From Candidatus Woesearchaeota archaeon (lineage in GTDB: Archaea > Nanobdellota > Nanobdellia > Woesearchaeales > GW2011-AR15): a DNA stretch of 34,319 bases. The first letter of the stretch is position 1. Every line of letters starts with the position of its first letter. Shown piece by piece: positions 6,291 through 12,641 of the stretch. The notes beneath the pieces are model-generated. The model had not been told where the DNA came from, searched no databases, and saw nothing but the letters and a program-made list of their open reading frames with translations. Made by a program: the position numbers and the translations under genes. The DNA lies in the NCBI GenBank assembly GCA_016935095.1, contig JAFGRO010000071.1, positions 1 to 34,319 on the forward strand, in the 5' to 3' direction.

Positions 6291-7583
6291 TTAAAAAAAT
6301 GACTCTTCTCTGTTTAGAGCATAATCAACAGCTGAAACAGATTCATCTAAACCCAGGTTTATACAATAGACATGCCAGTTATCAAATTTAAACATAGATG
6401 TGCTTTTTTTTGCATACCAGTCATTTACTTCATTATTTGGTTTAGCCCTCCAGAATATCTTTTTATGTTTTTTATTGAGCAGCTGCCACAAATCACGGCC
6501 AATGCCTTCTCCCTGGAATTCTTTTATCACAGCAAACTTATCTAAATATATAACATCATTAACCCCTTTAATTACAATAACTCCTTTATAATTTTTTTCT
6601 AAAAAAATCTCTTTTGCATCTTCACTTAAATAAGAGTCTTTCAATTTTTTTGAAAATGCTTTTTCAAGAAGCTCTTTTAATTTATTTTTATCAATTTCAT
6701 TAAAGCTTTTAAAGACATTAATTTCAGATCCTTTTTTAATATAGGTTCCTGAGCCTTTGATTGTGAATAGTTCCTTTATAAGGTTTTCAGGAGAAGTAAT
6801 CTGGACTGAAAAGCCATTTCCTGTTATATCAAGAAGCTCTTTTATCTGCTGTATTTTCAACAGCATGCCTTCATTTATAACATTATTTTCCAGCAGTTCT
6901 TTGTATTCCTGCATGTTTATGTACGAAATTATCTTTTTGTCTTTATCAAGAATGCCTCCTGCTGAAGTAATAAGTATGAATTTTTTTGGATTTAAATCTG
7001 TAATAAGATGCTTTGCAGCGCAATCAGCATTTATATTATACTTCTGGCCATTTTTATCAACTCCGATTGGAGTAATAACAGGAATCTTTTTTTGGTTGAT
7101 TGCATTGAGTATTAATTGTGTATTTACCTTTTTAATATCCCCGACAAAACCAAGCTCCGGGTGCTTTCTGTCTTCAACCTCAAATATGTCTTCAGTAAAA
7201 GAAATAGCCTCTCCATTGCATAAATTGATTTTATTGACTAATTTTATATTCATTTTTTTCATAACTGATAGAATCACAGGAAGCTCTTTTTCAGTTGTTA
7301 TTCTCTGGCCGTTAATCTTTTTTGAGTTAATTCTGTTTTTAGAAAGCTCCTCTTCAATCTGGGGGCCGCCGCCATGTATTAAAACAGGATATAAGCCAAG
7401 TTGATATATATAGGCAATTGTCTCAGCAATCTTATCAATACTATTATGTAAGACAGCACCACCAATCTTAATGACTGCAAACTGGTGCTCTTTTGTCTTC
7501 TTATATAGAGTTAAATACATCAGGGCTTCTCTTTGCTCGCCTACTTTATTAAAAAAATCAAGTAAAAAATGGTATTGTTTCAT
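6291..7583 (-). CDS. argB: Bifunctional N-acetylglutamate kinase/synthase
   Basis: A fusion that makes N-acetylglutamate from glutamate and acetyl-CoA and phosphorylates it, the first two steps of arginine synthesis. Residues 30-290 are an amino-acid kinase domain with IKIGG at 38-42 and HGGGPQ at 70-75. Residues 300-430 are a GNAT domain of the type found in vertebrate-like synthases: YLDKFAV at 346-352, the acetyl-CoA loop QGEGIGR at 357-363 and [10 protein letters not shown] at 377-386. This layout matches the NAGS/K proteins known from Xanthomonas and relatives. It explains why neither a separate argA nor argJ is needed in the operon. It overlaps argG by 4 bp. A fused enzyme in an archaeon suggests transfer from bacteria, but this needs a tree. 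Confidence 0.9.
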   Translation of the reverse strand: MKQYHFLLDFFNKVGEQREALMYLTLYKKTKEHQFAVIKIGGAVLHNSIDKIAETIAYIYQLGLYPVLIHGGGPQIEEELSKNRINSKKINGQRITTEKELPVILSVMKKMNIKLVNKINLCNGEAISFTEDIFEVEDRKHPELGFVGDIKKVNTQLILNAINQKKIPVITPIGVDKNGQKYNINADCAAKHLITDLNPKKFILITSAGGILDKDKKIISYINMQEYKELLENNVINEGMLLKIQQIKELLDITGNGFSVQITSPENLIKELFTIKGSGTYIKKGSEINVFKSFNEIDKNKLKELLEKAFSKKLKDSYLSEDAKEIFLEKNYKGVIVIKGVNDVIYLDKFAVIKEFQGEGIGRDLWQLLNKKHKKIFWRAKPNNEVNDWYAKKSTSMFKFDNWHVYCINLGLDESVSAVDYALNREESFF

Positions 7584-8812
7584 TGTTTCAATAGCTTGTT
7601 TCTTTTTGCATTTGCCTGCATCCTCAATGCACTTAATCTTATAAAGCCGATGGCATCTGTCTGGTCATAGCCTCCAAGCTCATGCATTGATGCAATCTTA
7701 TCATCATATAAGCTGCAATCGCTTTCCCTTCCCACAATCATTACATTTCCCTTGTATAATTTCAAATACACTTTACCTGTAACATTTTCCTGGCTTTTGT
7801 CAATCATTGTCATCATCAATTCCATTTCAGGAGCATACCAAAAACCAAAATAGATTATCTGCGAGAATCTTGGAGTAAGACTATCTCTGATTAACATCAC
7901 CTCCCTGTCCATTGTCATCCCTTCAATATCCTTGTGCGCTTTTCTGAGTATTGTTCCGGCAGGTGTTTCGTATATGCCGCGGGATTTCATGCCTACAAAT
8001 CTGTTCTCCACAAGATCATCCCTCCCAATGCCGTTTTCACCGCCGATCTTATTAAGATATTTAAACAGTTCAAGAGGCTTTTTCTTAATTATATTATTTG
8101 TCTTATCCTCTACTTTTACAGGAATGCCGTCTTTGAATTCTACCATTAGTTCTGTTTCTTTGTCCGGAGCTTCTTTTGGCGAGACAGTCATTAAATAGCC
8201 TTCTTCAGGAAGAGAGTATTTTGGATCTTCTAAAATGCCCGCTTCATAGCTTATGTGCATTATATTTTCATCAGTTGAATAAGGCGCTTTGGAAGTCTGC
8301 TTTACAGGAATCCCTTTTTCCTCAGCATATTTGAGCAGGTCATCCCTTCCCTTGAACTGAGCCAAAAATTCCCTGTTCTTCCACGGGCTGATTATTTTGA
8401 CATCAGGCATTAATGTATAATAAGTCATCTCAAACCTTACCTGGTCATTGCCTTTTCCAGTTGCGCCGTGCGCAACTATTTTTGTACCTTCTTTTTTTGC
8501 AATCTCAATCTGCCTTTTTGCAATAATCGGCCTTGCTAAAGATGTTCCCAATAAATACTTTCCTTCATAAATCGCATTTGATTTTATTGCAGGAAAAATA
8601 AAATCTGTAATAAACTCTTTTTTTAAATCTTCAATATAGACTTTAGATGCACCTATCTTTAGTGCTTTTTCTTTTGCTGCATCAAAATCCTCTGGCTGAC
8701 CAACATCTGCAATATATGCAACTACATCATATCCTTTGTCTATTAGCCACTTTAGTATTGTTGACGTGTCAAGTCCGCCGGAATATGCTAAAATTACCTT
8801 TTCTTTCTTCAT
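7580..8812 (-). CDS. argG: Argininosuccinate synthase
   Basis: Joins citrulline and aspartate with ATP to form argininosuccinate. The PP-loop AYSGGLDTS lies at 9-17, followed by conserved segments such as [13 protein letters not shown] and SPWKNREF. The length of 410 aa is normal. The start is well supported: GGTGG lies 7 nt before the ATG and overlaps the stop of the small upstream ORF (8816-8968). It is the first large gene of the arginine operon. Carbamoyl-phosphate synthetase and ornithine transcarbamylase are not in the window, so citrulline is made elsewhere. Confidence 0.95.
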   Translation of the reverse strand: MKKEKVILAYSGGLDTSTILKWLIDKGYDVVAYIADVGQPEDFDAAKEKALKIGASKVYIEDLKKEFITDFIFPAIKSNAIYEGKYLLGTSLARPIIAKRQIEIAKKEGTKIVAHGATGKGNDQVRFEMTYYTLMPDVKIISPWKNREFLAQFKGRDDLLKYAEEKGIPVKQTSKAPYSTDENIMHISYEAGILEDPKYSLPEEGYLMTVSPKEAPDKETELMVEFKDGIPVKVEDKTNNIIKKKPLELFKYLNKIGGENGIGRDDLVENRFVGMKSRGIYETPAGTILRKAHKDIEGMTMDREVMLIRDSLTPRFSQIIYFGFWYAPEMELMMTMIDKSQENVTGKVYLKLYKGNVMIVGRESDCSLYDDKIASMHELGGYDQTDAIGFIRLSALRMQANAKRNKLLKQ

Positions 8813-8815
8813 TTT

Positions 8816-8968
8816 CTACCACCTTGTTCTATTTGTTTCAATGCATTTTTTTAGATGAAACACCGCCTTTTCAAAATGCATAATTGACTTAAAGTCAGCA
8901 TGATCTATGTCAATTAATTCAATCAGTGTTATTGCCATGTCCTTGTCAGGTTTATTTTTTAAAATCAT
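8816..8968 (-). CDS. Small ORF (50 aa) leading the arginine operon
   Basis: This ORF starts at ATG 8968, 5 nt after AGGAAGGA, and ends at TAG 8816 only 3 nt before argG, inside the argG ribosome binding site. It begins MILKNKPDKD and ends CIETNRTRW, and is predicted helical, without signal peptide or membrane segment. The ribosome binding site, fit between promoter and argG, and stop placement support translation, which would be coupled to argG. I do not recognise it. It may be a small regulatory or accessory protein, or only a leader ORF. Confidence 0.5.
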   Translation of the reverse strand: MILKNKPDKDMAITLIELIDIDHADFKSIMHFEKAVFHLKKCIETNRTRW

Positions 8969-8981
8969 CTTAATCCTTCCT

Positions 8982-8992
8982 AAAAAAGAAAA
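8982..8992 (-). terminator. U-rich tract between leader ORF and small ORF
   Basis: On the transcript this reads UUUUCUUUUUU, between the stop of the 20-codon leader ORF (9005) and the small ORF (8968). Archaeal RNA polymerase terminates at such U tracts, so this could be an intrinsic attenuator ahead of argG. No strong hairpin is seen next to it, none being required in archaea. Confidence 0.3.
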
Positions 8993-9004
8993 CCAATGAA
9001 TATG

Positions 9005-9067
9005 CTAGCATCTCCTAAATCTAGAATAAGTCTGACCTGTTTTTATCGGAGATATTATCTGTTTCAT
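9005..9067 (-). CDS. Possible arginine leader peptide (20 aa)
   Basis: A 20-codon ORF begins about 8 nt after the expected transcription start of the arginine operon and ends with SRFRRC, so three of its last five codons specify arginine (AGA, AGG, AGA). A U-rich tract follows 13 nt after the stop. This is the layout of an attenuation leader peptide. Start context has no clear ribosome binding site, which fits a nearly leaderless message. Arginine codons can also arise by chance, so this is a hypothesis. Confidence 0.35.
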   Translation of the reverse strand: MKQIISPIKTGQTYSRFRRC

Positions 9068-9096
9068 TTGAATAAGTTTTAAATTACCTCAAATTA

Positions 9097-9105
9097 ATAT
9101 ATAAA
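9097..9105 (-). promoter_or_regulatory. TATA-like box of the arginine operon
   Basis: Read on the minus strand this is TTTATATAT. Transcription would start near 9075, 8 nt before the leader ORF. It is 55-75 bp from the divergent promoter at 9161, so both could be governed by one regulator. Confidence 0.5.
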
Positions 9106-9122
9106 TCTATCGTCTAATATTT

Positions 9123-9156
9123 GACAAAATTAAACAAAAATGTCCTAAATAAGACA
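9123..9156. promoter_or_regulatory. Candidate operator between arg operon and ACT gene
   Basis: TGTCCTAAATAAGACA (9141-9156) is an imperfect palindrome with TGTC-TA/TA-GACA arms, and a further GACA half-site lies at 9123-9126. GACAAAAT occurs twice (9123, 9153). The palindrome sits directly upstream of the TATA box of the ACT-domain gene cluster and about 40 bp from that of the arginine operon. It is a likely site for a regulator controlling both directions. The regulator is inferred, not shown. Confidence 0.4.
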
Positions 9157-9160
9157 AAAT

Positions 9161-9170
9161 TTAAATATTA
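9161..9170 (+). promoter_or_regulatory. TATA-like box of the ACT-domain gene pair
   Basis: TTAAATATTA is centred about 27 nt before the ATG at 9192, the usual distance for an archaeal TATA box with a leaderless transcript. Confidence 0.45.
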
Positions 9171-9191
9171 GTTTTATTTAAAAAATACAAA

Positions 9192-9296
9192 ATGGAAACG
9201 CAAAAAACACTTTCAGATTATTTTGATATAGCAACACTGATTCTTTCAACAGAGATAATTAATATTCTGTCTAATCACAAATCCAGAAAAGCCTGA
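9192..9296 (+). CDS. Small ORF (34 aa) before the ACT-domain protein
   Basis: The ORF begins METQKTLSDYFDI at the predicted transcription start and ends TGA at 9294-9296, one base before the ATG of the ACT-domain gene. Leaderless placement and the one-base junction suggest translation with coupling to the next gene. The protein looks helical and is not recognised. It might be a separately started N-terminal piece of the neighbour, since a frameshift could in principle join them. Confidence 0.4.
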   Translation: METQKTLSDYFDIATLILSTEIINILSNHKSRKA

Positions 9297-9297
9297 A

Positions 9298-9927
9298 ATG
9301 AAACATACCATCCAAAAACAAACTGAAAAATATATCCGGGAGCATCCCAGTGTAAAGGACTGCCTGAAAAACGGTCTTGTAAATTACTCTGCTCTGACAA
9401 GAGAGATCTCTAAAGAACTTAAAATAAATAATTTTGATGCAATACTTGTTGCCTGCAGGAGATATAAAGAGAAAATCACCCAGGAAAAGACACTGCAAAA
9501 GGAGATTAAAAAAATCCTGAAAAACAGTAAACTGGAAATAAAAAATAAGATGATTATTGCAATAGTGGACAAGCCGAGATATTTTAACCAATTATTTGAA
9601 CTGGAAAAAAAAATAAAGTCAAGAAAAGGAATATTTAATCTGATAGAGGGCACAAATACTGTAACAATAATAACAAATTCTGAATTTAAAGAACTGATTG
9701 AGGGAAAACTGAAAAACAATATCACCAGGATAAACCAAAACCTTGTGCAGATAAATATTATCTGCCCGCCGGAAATTGAAACAACTCCGGGAGTCATATC
9801 CTATATTTATTCTTTTTTTGCGGAAAACGGAATTAACATATTAGAGGAAATGAGCTGCTGGACAGATGTGATGATTATAATTGAAGAAAAGGATTTGGCA
9901 AGGACAATGGAATTCCTTAAATTCTGA
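9298..9927 (+). CDS. ACT-domain putative regulator
   Basis: A 209-residue protein with an N-terminal helical region that could hold a helix-turn-helix (VNYSALTREISKELKIN, about 29-45) and a C-terminal ACT-like ligand-binding domain starting near INIICPPEIETTPGVISYIY and FFAENGINILEEMSCWTD. ACT domains usually bind amino acids. The gene is transcribed away from the arginine operon with palindromic DNA in between, so it probably senses arginine or a related amino acid and controls the operon and itself. This role is inference from domain and position. DNA binding has not been shown, and the helix-turn-helix call is weak. Confidence 0.65.
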   Translation: MKHTIQKQTEKYIREHPSVKDCLKNGLVNYSALTREISKELKINNFDAILVACRRYKEKITQEKTLQKEIKKILKNSKLEIKNKMIIAIVDKPRYFNQLFELEKKIKSRKGIFNLIEGTNTVTIITNSEFKELIEGKLKNNITRINQNLVQINIICPPEIETTPGVISYIYSFFAENGINILEEMSCWTDVMIIIEEKDLARTMEFLKF

Positions 9928-9969
9928 TCAACCAAAAACCATTTATTAAAACTATTATTTCTCCTGGTT

Positions 9970-11190
9970 ATGAAATCACCAGAGCTTTTAGCACCTGCAG
10001 GAAGCTGGGAATGCCTTGTTACAGCAATTAAATCAGGAGCAGATGCAGTTTATGTTGGAGTTAAAGAGCTTAATATGAGGGCGACTGCAAAGAATTTTGA
10101 GTTAAGTGAATTAAAAAAAATAACGGAATATAGCCATAGTCATAAAGTCAAAGCTTATTTAACACTTAATTCAATTATTTATGAAGATGAGCTTGAAAAA
10201 GTTAAAACTATTTTAGAAGAAGCCAAAAACGCAAATATCGATGCAGTCATATGCTGGGATTTTTCAGTAATCAATTTATGCAAAGAATTACAGATTCCAT
10301 TCCATGTTTCAACACAGGCATCTGTCTGCAATTCCAAATCTGCAGATTTTTTCAAAAAATTAGGCGCATCAAGAATTGTACTTGCAAGGGAATGTTCTTT
10401 AGAGCAGATAAAAGAGATTAAAAAAAATACAGATATTGAGATTGAAGTGTTTATTCATGGGGCAATGTGCGTCTCTGTCTCTGGAAGATGCTTTACTTCC
10501 CAGTTTGTTTTTAATAGATCTGCAAACAGAGGGGATTGCATCCAGCCCTGCAGAAGGTCATATATTGTAAAAGACAAAGAAGAAGGCTTTGAACTTGAAT
10601 TGGATAATAATTATGTTATGAGCGCCAAAGACCTGTGCACAATAAAATTCATTGACAGATTAATTGAGTCAGGGATAGATGCTTTTAAAATAGAGGGCAG
10701 GACAAAAACAGCAGAATATGTTAAAATTGTTGTTGAATCATATAGACAGGCAATCGATGCGCATGAAATAAATAGATTAACTGATGAATTAAAAACAGCA
10801 TTATATGAAAAACTAAAATCTGTATATAACAGGGGCTTTTCAGATGGCTTTTATCTTGGCAAACCCGATAAAAAAGATTTTGCTTCCCAGTATGGCGGCA
10901 TACAGAATGAAGTCAAGGTTTATGTCGGCAAAGTCGTTAATTTTTATAAAAAAATCAGTGTGGCTGAGATTAAGATAGAAGATAATCCTGTTAAAGTTGG
11001 AGATAAGATTGTAATAATTGGTCCTACAACAGGATGTGTTATTCAGAAAATAGATTCTATAGAACTGGATAAAGATAAAAAAATTGAAAGCGCAGAAAAA
11101 GGAATGAGCATCGGAATAAAATTAATTAATTCAGTAAGAGAGAATGACAAAGTATATTTGTTAAAAGAGAGTAAGGCAGTTGTGCATTAA
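9970..11190 (+). CDS. U32 family protein (TrhP/RlhA-like)
   Basis: Member of the peptidase U32 family, whose better-studied members (TrhP, RlhA, UbiU/UbiV) hydroxylate tRNA, rRNA or ubiquinone precursors rather than cut proteins. The N-terminal LLAPAGSWECLVTAIKSGAD is typical. The family signature EVFIHGAMCVSVSGRC is at 159-174, and the four cysteines C167, C174, C190 and C194 match those that bind an iron-sulfur cluster in this family. After a TIM-barrel-like core to about residue 310 there is a small C-terminal beta domain. The length of 406 aa is normal. A TATA-like TTTATTAAAA at 9941-9950 precedes it. tRNA uridine hydroxylation is the most likely role, though the substrate cannot be read from the sequence. 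Confidence 0.85.
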   Translation: MKSPELLAPAGSWECLVTAIKSGADAVYVGVKELNMRATAKNFELSELKKITEYSHSHKVKAYLTLNSIIYEDELEKVKTILEEAKNANIDAVICWDFSVINLCKELQIPFHVSTQASVCNSKSADFFKKLGASRIVLARECSLEQIKEIKKNTDIEIEVFIHGAMCVSVSGRCFTSQFVFNRSANRGDCIQPCRRSYIVKDKEEGFELELDNNYVMSAKDLCTIKFIDRLIESGIDAFKIEGRTKTAEYVKIVVESYRQAIDAHEINRLTDELKTALYEKLKSVYNRGFSDGFYLGKPDKKDFASQYGGIQNEVKVYVGKVVNFYKKISVAEIKIEDNPVKVGDKIVIIGPTTGCVIQKIDSIELDKDKKIESAEKGMSIGIKLINSVRENDKVYLLKESKAVVH

Positions 11191-11633
11191 GATAATACCC
11201 CTGCAAGAGTTTCTCCAAACCAGCTTAGCAATAAAAAATTAAAAACAATATTTATTGCATTACCTGGCAGATCTGATAAAATTCTAAAGTCTTTCAATAA
11301 TGCATTAAACAATATATATAATATATTAAGGGCAAGCACAGCCATTCTTCCTGCAGCTACAATGCCCGCTCCTTTAAACATTGCCATCATCAAGCAGACA
11401 ATTGAATACACTCCTATTTTAATGAGGACCCAATAGCAGTACCTGTTTGCAACAACCGCAGCTATTAAAATCATGAATATTGCACATAATAGTGCAGTAT
11501 AAGGATCTATTGCATACGCAATAACAATTGTAAAAAAGGTTTTTAACTCTAATCCCAGTGAAATAGGAATAAATCTCTTGTAAAATTTAGATATGCCTCC
11601 TAGAATAGTAAAGATAATAAGTAAAACATTCAT
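11187..11633 (-). CDS. Small multi-pass membrane protein
   Basis: An unrecognised integral membrane protein of 148 aa with about four hydrophobic segments (around 1-14, 33-66, 70-110 and 128-148). Charged residues are few: KFYKRF near 17-22 and KDFR near 115. It ends convergently with the U32 gene, overlapping by 4 bp. On its minus strand a TTTATAAA box near 11656-11663 lies 25 nt before its ATG, so the mRNA is probably leaderless. No function is proposed. Confidence 0.65.
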   Translation of the reverse strand: MNVLLIIFTILGGISKFYKRFIPISLGLELKTFFTIVIAYAIDPYTALLCAIFMILIAAVVANRYCYWVLIKIGVYSIVCLMMAMFKGAGIVAAGRMAVLALNILYILFNALLKDFRILSDLPGNAINIVFNFLLLSWFGETLAGVLS

Positions 11634-11654
11634 TAAGCAAAAGAAAGATAATGA

Positions 11655-11664
11655 TTTTATAAAG
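11655..11664. promoter_or_regulatory. Near-symmetric TATA box, membrane protein and possibly RNA copy 2
   Basis: TTTTATAAAG lies 22-31 nt before the ATG of the minus-strand membrane protein. Because it is nearly symmetric it could also drive plus-strand transcription starting near 11688, at the AGGCTTAGGAAT that resembles the first bases of the structured RNA. Confidence 0.4.
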
Positions 11665-11732
11665 ATTTAGAATGGAATTAAATAATAATCAGGCTTAGGA
11701 ATAAGTGGGATTAGGTATTTATTTTTAATTTT

Positions 11733-11876
11733 CAGGCTTGGTGAGATTGGATATAGCTCTTCATGTTAAACTTGATGTTCCCCAAGCGCCCCTTGTAAAT
11801 ATTTATTCTAAGGGAGCTATTGAGGGACATCATGTTTTTACAGCAAGGGCAACAAGCGATATCCCTCGATTACTAA
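11733..11876 (+). ncRNA. Three-hairpin structured RNA, copy 2
   Basis: Same layout as copy 1. Hairpin 1: GCTTGG 11736-11741 with CCAAGC 11782-11787. Hairpin 2: CCCTT 11790-11794 with AAGGG 11810-11814, shorter than in copy 1. Hairpin 3: ATTGAGGGACATC 11819-11831 with GATATCCCTCGAT 11858-11870, twelve of thirteen positions paired, one of them U-G. Loop-loop contact: GCTCTT 11756-11761 with AAGGGC 11845-11850, 6 bp with one U-G, made of different bases from copy 1. It lies between a minus-strand promoter and the 3' end of nnrE. A short copy of its first bases (AGGCTTAGG) occurs at 11691-11699. Confidence 0.75.
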
Positions 11877-11941
11877 TTTTCAAAAAAATTAAAACTAAAA
11901 TATTATATAATCTCAAAAAATTAAAAAAGAAAGGATTAAAA

Positions 11942-12556
11942 TTATGATGTGATAATCCCAATATCCACTATAACAACATCCTTCTTATATTTTTCAAGGC
12001 CGGGCTTAATGTCATGGAAAGTAATAATCAGATCAAACCTGCACATCTTGTCATGTATTTCACCTGTATCAGGGTTCAGCCCTGTAGGTATATCAACAGA
12101 AATCACTCTTGCCTTTGAATTATTAATCAAATCAATAACTGAAGAATATGGCTTTCTGATTCTGCCTGCAACGCCTGTGCCGAGCATTGCATCTATAATT
12201 ATGTCGGAAGAGCTAATTATGTTTTCATATTTTTCTTCTTTGTAAAAAATCTCATTGCAGATTTCTCTTAATCTATAGTAATTAAACCCGGATTCTTTTT
12301 TTAACTTGTCTTCTTTGCCTAAAAACAAAACATTAACATCAAATCCCTCTCTATAAAGATACTTTGCAGCAACAAAGCCGTCTCCGCCATTGTTTCCAGA
12401 ACCACAAATAACAAGTATTTTTTTGTTCTCCAGATCAAATCTTTTTTTCAGCTCAGCAAACAACCCCTGCCCTGCATTTTCCATCAGTTTTAGTTTTGAG
12501 ACTCCATGTTTCTCAGAGAGGTCTTCCAACTTTTTCATTTCTTCTGTTGTAAGCAT
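11942..12556 (-). CDS. nnrE: NAD(P)HX epimerase
   Basis: Repairs hydrated NAD(P)H by interconverting the R and S forms so that the dehydratase can act. It is the YjeF_N domain alone: MENAG at 25-29, the nucleotide-binding GSGNNGGDG at 52-60, DAMLGTG near 132-138 and SVDIPTGLNPDTG near 160-172. The length of 204 aa fits one domain; many prokaryotes fuse it to the NnrD dehydratase, which is absent here. A TTTAAAAG box (12580-12587, minus) 25 nt before the ATG gives a leaderless message. The gene is divergent from rad50. Confidence 0.9.
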   Translation of the reverse strand: MLTTEEMKKLEDLSEKHGVSKLKLMENAGQGLFAELKKRFDLENKKILVICGSGNNGGDGFVAAKYLYREGFDVNVLFLGKEDKLKKESGFNYYRLREICNEIFYKEEKYENIISSSDIIIDAMLGTGVAGRIRKPYSSVIDLINNSKARVISVDIPTGLNPDTGEIHDKMCRFDLIITFHDIKPGLEKYKKDVVIVDIGIITS

Positions 12557-12579
12557 AAATTAATATAACACCTGGCTTC

Positions 12580-12618
12580 TTTTAAATCTATTCATTCCAG
12601 CACATAAATCTATTTAAA
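12580..12618. promoter_or_regulatory. Divergent promoters of nnrE and rad50
   Basis: The minus-strand box TTTAAAAG at 12580-12587 lies 25 nt from the nnrE ATG, and the plus-strand box TATTTAAA at 12611-12618 lies 24 nt from the rad50 ATG. Both genes would give leaderless mRNAs. Confidence 0.5.
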
Positions 12619-12641
12619 CTACTAAAAAATAGTATAGATAT

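Noticed and set aside
6757-7404. Plus-strand ORF of 215 codons inside argB-argA
   Set aside because: It is the antisense shadow of a firmly identified gene, with no promoter or domain.
4193-7583. Lysine/arginine LysW-dependent pathway for this operon
   Set aside because: No lysW or lysX-like gene is present, and the kinase carries a GNAT synthase domain that belongs to the acetyl route.
11738-11947. Plus-strand ORF of 69 codons through structured-RNA copy 2
   Set aside because: It starts with GTG, has no ribosome binding site, and the same frame is not open in copies 1 and 3, where RNA pairing is kept instead.
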